This document shows, one piece after another, positions 6,228-9,203 of a stretch of 9,203 bases of DNA (positions are counted from its first letter, which is position 1; every line of letters starts with the position of its first letter). Made by a program: the position numbers and the translations under genes. The DNA is taken from positions 3,368 through 12,570 of the forward strand of contig DAXO01000090.1 of the NCBI GenBank assembly GCA_002506425.1. The letters are read 5' to 3'. Under the pieces are notes generated by a model. It had not been told where the DNA came from, did no database searches, and saw only the letters and a list, made by a program, of their open reading frames with translations. The stretch comes from Methanomassiliicoccaceae archaeon UBA480 (GTDB lineage: Archaea; Thermoplasmatota; Thermoplasmata; Methanomassiliicoccales; Methanomethylophilaceae).

Positions 6228-6493
6228 CCAGGTTCGAGCACGACCGTGACATCCGTTCAGTACCTTCAGACTCGGTATCGACATCCAATCATCGACACTT
6301 ACACAACTATGGAAATCGAAATCGATTCTTCGGAGCGATGGAGGCGAAACGATCCCCACGTCCGGATCGAGCAGCATCATCACGTCGTGAGTTTCGTTCT
6401 CGACGTCGCCGCCATCGATCTCCATCCATTCTCGGATCCAGAATCCTGACCCGCCCCCGACGGTCGATCTTATCCGCCGAAGTCGGAAAGAAT

Positions 6494-6521
6494 CATCGCG
6501 GACGTGCGAGTGTCCGCGATG
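6494..6521 (-). terminator. 10-bp stem hairpin behind the MMPL gene
   Basis: CATCGCGGAC and GTCCGCGATG form a perfect 10-bp stem around an 8-base loop. On the minus strand it is followed directly by ATTCTTTCC, a short U-rich tract. It lies about 37 bases past the MMPL stop. This is the strongest hairpin I found in the window. Confidence 0.5.
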
Positions 6522-6534
6522 GAAATGGTTGACA

Positions 6535-6548
6535 GGGCCGTAAGGCCC
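6535..6548 (-). terminator. Short GC hairpin directly after the MMPL stop
   Basis: GGGCC-TTAC-GGCCC on the minus strand is a 5-bp stem with a 4-base loop about 10 bases after the stop codon, without a clean U-tract. Together with the larger hairpin that follows, it may protect the 3' end or contribute to termination. Confidence 0.35.
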
Positions 6549-6557
6549 CGCGGCGGA

Positions 6558-9134
6558 TCACTCCGCCTTTTCCTGGGCGGCCTCGGAACGATGTCCGGGA
6601 CCCTTCCAGTTCCAATCGCCGAGCAGGTGCATGACCGCGGGGACGATGTAGGTCCTCACGACCAGCGCATCCACGAGGATGGCGAAGCACAGCGCGAACC
6701 CGAACTCCTGCAGCATCTCCATGGACGACAGCATCAGAGTGCCGAACGCCCCTCCCATTATGAGGCCGCAGATCGTGATCACGGATCCCGTGTGCAGGAC
6801 CGCCTGATGGATCGCCTCGTCGTTGGACATCCCTCTGGCCCTGACGTTCTCCTTGATGCGGGTCGTCAGCAGGATGTCGTAGTCCATGCCCAGACCGAGG
6901 CATATCACCAGGAGGATGAGCGGCACGAGCCACATGACCTCGCCGCCCAGGAGGTTCACGAAGACCAGATGGGTCATCGCGAGCGTCCAGCATATGCTCA
7001 TCAGGATCGTGAGCACGGACCTGAACGGGATGGTGTAGGACCTCATGACGACGAACAGGAGGATTATTATCAGAATCACAACGAGGAGCTCGATCTTGTT
7101 GAACTCGCCGCTGATGACCTCGGACACCTCGTACATCACCGCCGCGGTGCCGGTGATCCATGTTCCCGTCACGGCGGAATCGGATGCGGCGTATGCCTTG
7201 ATGGCGGAATCGATGGCCGTGATGGACTCCATGGAACGGGGGGCCATGGACGCCTCGTTGGTTGGGATCGACAGCTTGATGTACGTGACATCTCCGCCCG
7301 TCTCGGAACCGGCGAAGGACCCTCCTATCAACCCGCAGTTCGCATTGACCTGATAGTCGAGAACGGACTGCCCGTTCTCCACGATGAGCCCTTGCGCCTG
7401 CGCAAGGAGCTGCTCCTCGGGAACCCCGGGCTGCTGCGATTTCAGATACTGGACCACGGTGTTCTCCATTGTCGGAACAGCGATGTTCAGGACCTGAGCA
7501 ATCTCGGCGGAGACGTTGGCGGGTATCCATGCGAGGATCTGGGCAGGCGTCGACATCCCTGCCGCAACGGCGCGCGAGACCTCCTCCGCCCACATGAACG
7601 GCAGGACGACATCCCCGATGTTGGCATCCGAGCCCCCGTCCCTCTCTATCATATCGGCCTCCAGTGCCTTCAGCTTCCCGTACTCCTGCGCCCACGAGTC
7701 CGACCATGACAGGCCGAACATCTTGGCTCCGAGATTTTCCTCGACAGCGACCTTCGCGATGGGGGACCCGTACTGAATGACGGCGTAGTTGGGCATGAGC
7801 ATGCCCTCGTCGGCGTATTCGCCGATGAGATCCATCCCCTCTCCGGAATCGCCGTTCTGCATCGCGCCTATCATGTCGTACGAGGTCTCGGACGTCGAAG
7901 CGACGTACGCCGCAGGCACGGTGAGGAGGACCGCCACCAGGACGATCGCCTTGGCATGCTTGAGCGAGAATCTGGAGGACTTCTCGAAGTACGCGTGCCC
8001 GAACCTTCCGGCGCGGGCGTGCCATCCCTTGTCCTCGAGCCCCTTGGCCTTCATCCTGGCCATCGTGGACGGCCAGAATATCCTGTCGCCCACCGCCGCT
8101 ATGATCGAGGGGATGAGCGTGAGCGCCGCGAGAAGGGCCACGATGATGCCCAGCGCCAGGCATATGCCCATGGTGGACACCATGCTGAACGAGCAGATGG
8201 ACATGGCGCCGAACCCTATGATGACTGATGCTCCTGACACGGTGATGGACTCGCCGGCCCACTTGACTGCCTCGTGCAGAGCCGCGAGATGCTCCTTTCC
8301 GTCCTTGAGCTCCTCTCTGTAGCGTGCGATTATGAAGATGCAGTAGTCGCAGCCTGCTCCCATCATGGAGACGAGCAGCATGATCTCCGTGACGAAGAAA
8401 ATGTCCAGGATCTGGCCCAGACCGTAGATGAGGGCCATGACCACGACGAACGCCACGCCGATCGTTATCGGAGGCGTGGCGGAAGTGATGAAGGACCTGA
8501 AGAACAGACCGACCAGGATCAGGATCAGGAGGATCGTGAACGGATCTATCTTCTGGATGTCGGACATCGCCCCGGTCTGCGTATCGTAGTTTATCGCAGG
8601 GGTCCCGGTCAGATACGCCTCGACATCCTCTCCGTCGACATGGTCCGAGATGAAGGACCTCAGCTCCGGCGTGTCGTCCGATATCGATGAGGAATCGAAC
8701 TCCGAAGCGTACATGACTCCGACCATGAGGATTCCGGGCCCGGTCTCCGAGGATGCCGAAACAGCGACGAACGGACCGGAAGGCAGAGATGTGTTCAGCT
8801 TGGGATTCCCGTCGGCATCCACATACGATGCTGAATCTGCATTCAGCTTGCCGACGAGGGCCTCCGCTTCCGCCAGGCCGGCGGAATCCGCGTATTTCAG
8901 GACCAATATCGGCGTGGCCGATATGTCGGTGGACGAACTCGGGAAGTTCTCGGATATCACGAGCATCCCTTGGACGGACTCGGAATCCTCTCCGGCCATG
9001 TCGTTGGTGTCGTATTTCATGACATCACCAACCTTCATGGCCACCGGTATGGCGCAGACGAGGATCACCAGCCATACGGCCAATATGGCCTTGTGATGGC
9101 GGATGATCCCGTCCGCGACCTTATCGAACAGCAT
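6558..9134 (-). CDS. MMPL/RND-superfamily exporter (HAE3-like)
   Basis: Membrane transporter of 858 residues with two homologous halves. Each half has one helix, a large extracytoplasmic loop and then a five-helix block. Helix 1 is at about 14-33, the first loop about 34-197 and its helical block about 198-345. Helix 7 is at about 394-411, the second and longer loop about 412-682 and the last block about 683-835. The proton-relay aspartates sit in the paired signatures GAGCDYCIFIIARYREE (Asp263) and GLGMDYDILLTTRIKE (Asp751). The end VDALVVRTYIVPAVMHLLGDWNW (821-843) is typical of MMPL proteins. Such proteins use ion gradients to export lipids, isoprenoids or drugs; the substrate here is unknown, and no membrane-fusion or outer-membrane partner is seen, which fits a single-membrane cell. 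ATG 9134 is chosen because a TATA box lies 26 bases upstream and the first helix begins at the usual distance. An in-frame TTG at 9173 would add 13 residues. Confidence 0.92.
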   Translation of the reverse strand: MLFDKVADGIIRHHKAILAVWLVILVCAIPVAMKVGDVMKYDTNDMAGEDSESVQGMLVISENFPSSSTDISATPILVLKYADSAGLAEAEALVGKLNADSASYVDADGNPKLNTSLPSGPFVAVSASSETGPGILMVGVMYASEFDSSSISDDTPELRSFISDHVDGEDVEAYLTGTPAINYDTQTGAMSDIQKIDPFTILLILILVGLFFRSFITSATPPITIGVAFVVVMALIYGLGQILDIFFVTEIMLLVSMMGAGCDYCIFIIARYREELKDGKEHLAALHEAVKWAGESITVSGASVIIGFGAMSICSFSMVSTMGICLALGIIVALLAALTLIPSIIAAVGDRIFWPSTMARMKAKGLEDKGWHARAGRFGHAYFEKSSRFSLKHAKAIVLVAVLLTVPAAYVASTSETSYDMIGAMQNGDSGEGMDLIGEYADEGMLMPNYAVIQYGSPIAKVAVEENLGAKMFGLSWSDSWAQEYGKLKALEADMIERDGGSDANIGDVVLPFMWAEEVSRAVAAGMSTPAQILAWIPANVSAEIAQVLNIAVPTMENTVVQYLKSQQPGVPEEQLLAQAQGLIVENGQSVLDYQVNANCGLIGGSFAGSETGGDVTYIKLSIPTNEASMAPRSMESITAIDSAIKAYAASDSAVTGTWITGTAAVMYEVSEVISGEFNKIELLVVILIIILLFVVMRSYTIPFRSVLTILMSICWTLAMTHLVFVNLLGGEVMWLVPLILLVICLGLGMDYDILLTTRIKENVRARGMSNDEAIHQAVLHTGSVITICGLIMGGAFGTLMLSSMEMLQEFGFALCFAILVDALVVRTYIVPAVMHLLGDWNWKGPGHRSEAAQEKAE

Positions 9135-9156
9135 AGGCTGTTCGAAGTTTGCCTCC

Positions 9157-9163
9157 TTTAAAA
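9157..9163 (-). promoter_or_regulatory. TATA box for the MMPL gene
   Basis: TTTTAAA on the minus strand is centred 26 bases upstream of ATG 9134, again predicting a leaderless mRNA. The GGAGG beside it (9155-9151) is 16 or more bases from the ATG, too far for a working ribosome-binding site. Confidence 0.45.
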
Positions 9164-9192
9164 TCGTTGTCAAAGGAACCGCTAAGGAATCC

Positions 9193-9200
9193 TAATTAAA
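9193..9200 (-). promoter_or_regulatory. Alternative upstream TATA-like box for the MMPL gene
   Basis: TTTAATTA on the minus strand lies about 24 bases before an in-frame TTG at 9173. If this box is the one used, the protein could start at TTG 9173, or the mRNA would carry a leader of about 38 bases before ATG 9134. Confidence 0.3.
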
Positions 9201-9203
9201 CAA

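Larger units (their letters stand above)
6198..6557. other. 360-base stretch without a convincing gene
   Basis: This stretch holds the nucleotidyltransferase promoter (6219-6227) and the hairpins behind the MMPL gene. Two overlapping short frames compete in it. On the minus strand, 6425-6219 encodes 68 residues; its first 30 codons have high third-position GC, and it ends inside the TATA box of the nucleotidyltransferase gene. On the plus strand, 6309-6449 encodes 46 residues. Neither has a Shine-Dalgarno site or a TATA box at the right distance, and I recognise neither. The minus-strand part around 6330-6450 could be the remains of a decayed gene. Confidence 0.35.

Noticed and set aside
6219..6557. 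In-frame read-through of the MMPL stop, giving a C-terminal extension of more than 100 residues
   Set aside because: The known MMPL C-terminus is already complete, and two hairpins follow the stop. The open frame is probably chance in GC-rich DNA.
6493..8262. Long minus-strand open frame inside the MMPL gene
   Set aside because: Its Arg/His/Gly-rich composition is the usual result of reading GC-rich coding DNA out of frame, and the MMPL frame shows full family motifs.
1..9203. tRNA, rRNA, CRISPR array, insertion sequence or riboswitch
   Set aside because: I found no regularly spaced repeats, no terminal inverted repeats with a transposase, no clover-leaf sequence, and no leader long enough for a riboswitch.

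Overview
The window looks like archaeal chromosome, most plausibly a Thermoplasmata-type, Methanomassiliicoccales-like methanogen, though no rRNA or marker gene proves this. Evidence for an archaeon: most genes have an archaeal TATA-like box (CTTATA, TTTATATAA, TTTTAAA, CTTAATAT) about 25 bases upstream of the chosen start codon, as expected for leaderless mRNAs. No bacterial -35/-10 pairs stand out. Codon use is GC-rich at third positions, with frequent AGG/AGA (Arg) and ATA (Ile). The taxon is inferred from style and gene content; the promoter spacing is read from the sequence.

Layout. (1) 1-1004, minus: 5' part of an ABC-F translation factor ATPase that runs off the left edge. (2) 1116-2366, plus: a divergently transcribed CLC-family membrane protein with non-canonical anion-site motifs. 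A GC hairpin separates it from the convergent genes. (3) 4555-2406, minus: a two-gene unit in which a PutP-like sodium/solute symporter overlaps a YigZ/IMPACT-family gene by 4 bases (ATGA). (4) 4881-4654, minus: an unrecognised 75-residue protein with a strong Shine-Dalgarno site. (5) 5022-5781, plus: a DUF2975-type four-helix membrane protein followed 4 bases later by a small Cro/CI-type regulator. The control region between (4) and (5) holds two inverted repeats. (6) 6197-5892, minus: a solitary minimal nucleotidyltransferase (MNT type) with no visible HEPN partner, next to a 360-base stretch with no convincing gene. (7) 9134-6558, minus: a large MMPL/RND-family exporter followed by two hairpins.

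The theme is membrane transport (anion channel-like, sodium symport, RND export) plus small regulatory or stress modules. Nothing here shows a multi-gene defence island, CRISPR array, tRNA or rRNA gene, insertion sequence or prophage. The points most worth a second look are the CLC protein with valine at the gating-glutamate position, the membrane protein/regulator pair with its operator-like repeats, the orphan nucleotidyltransferase beside possible gene remains, and the mixture of leaderless and Shine-Dalgarno initiation.
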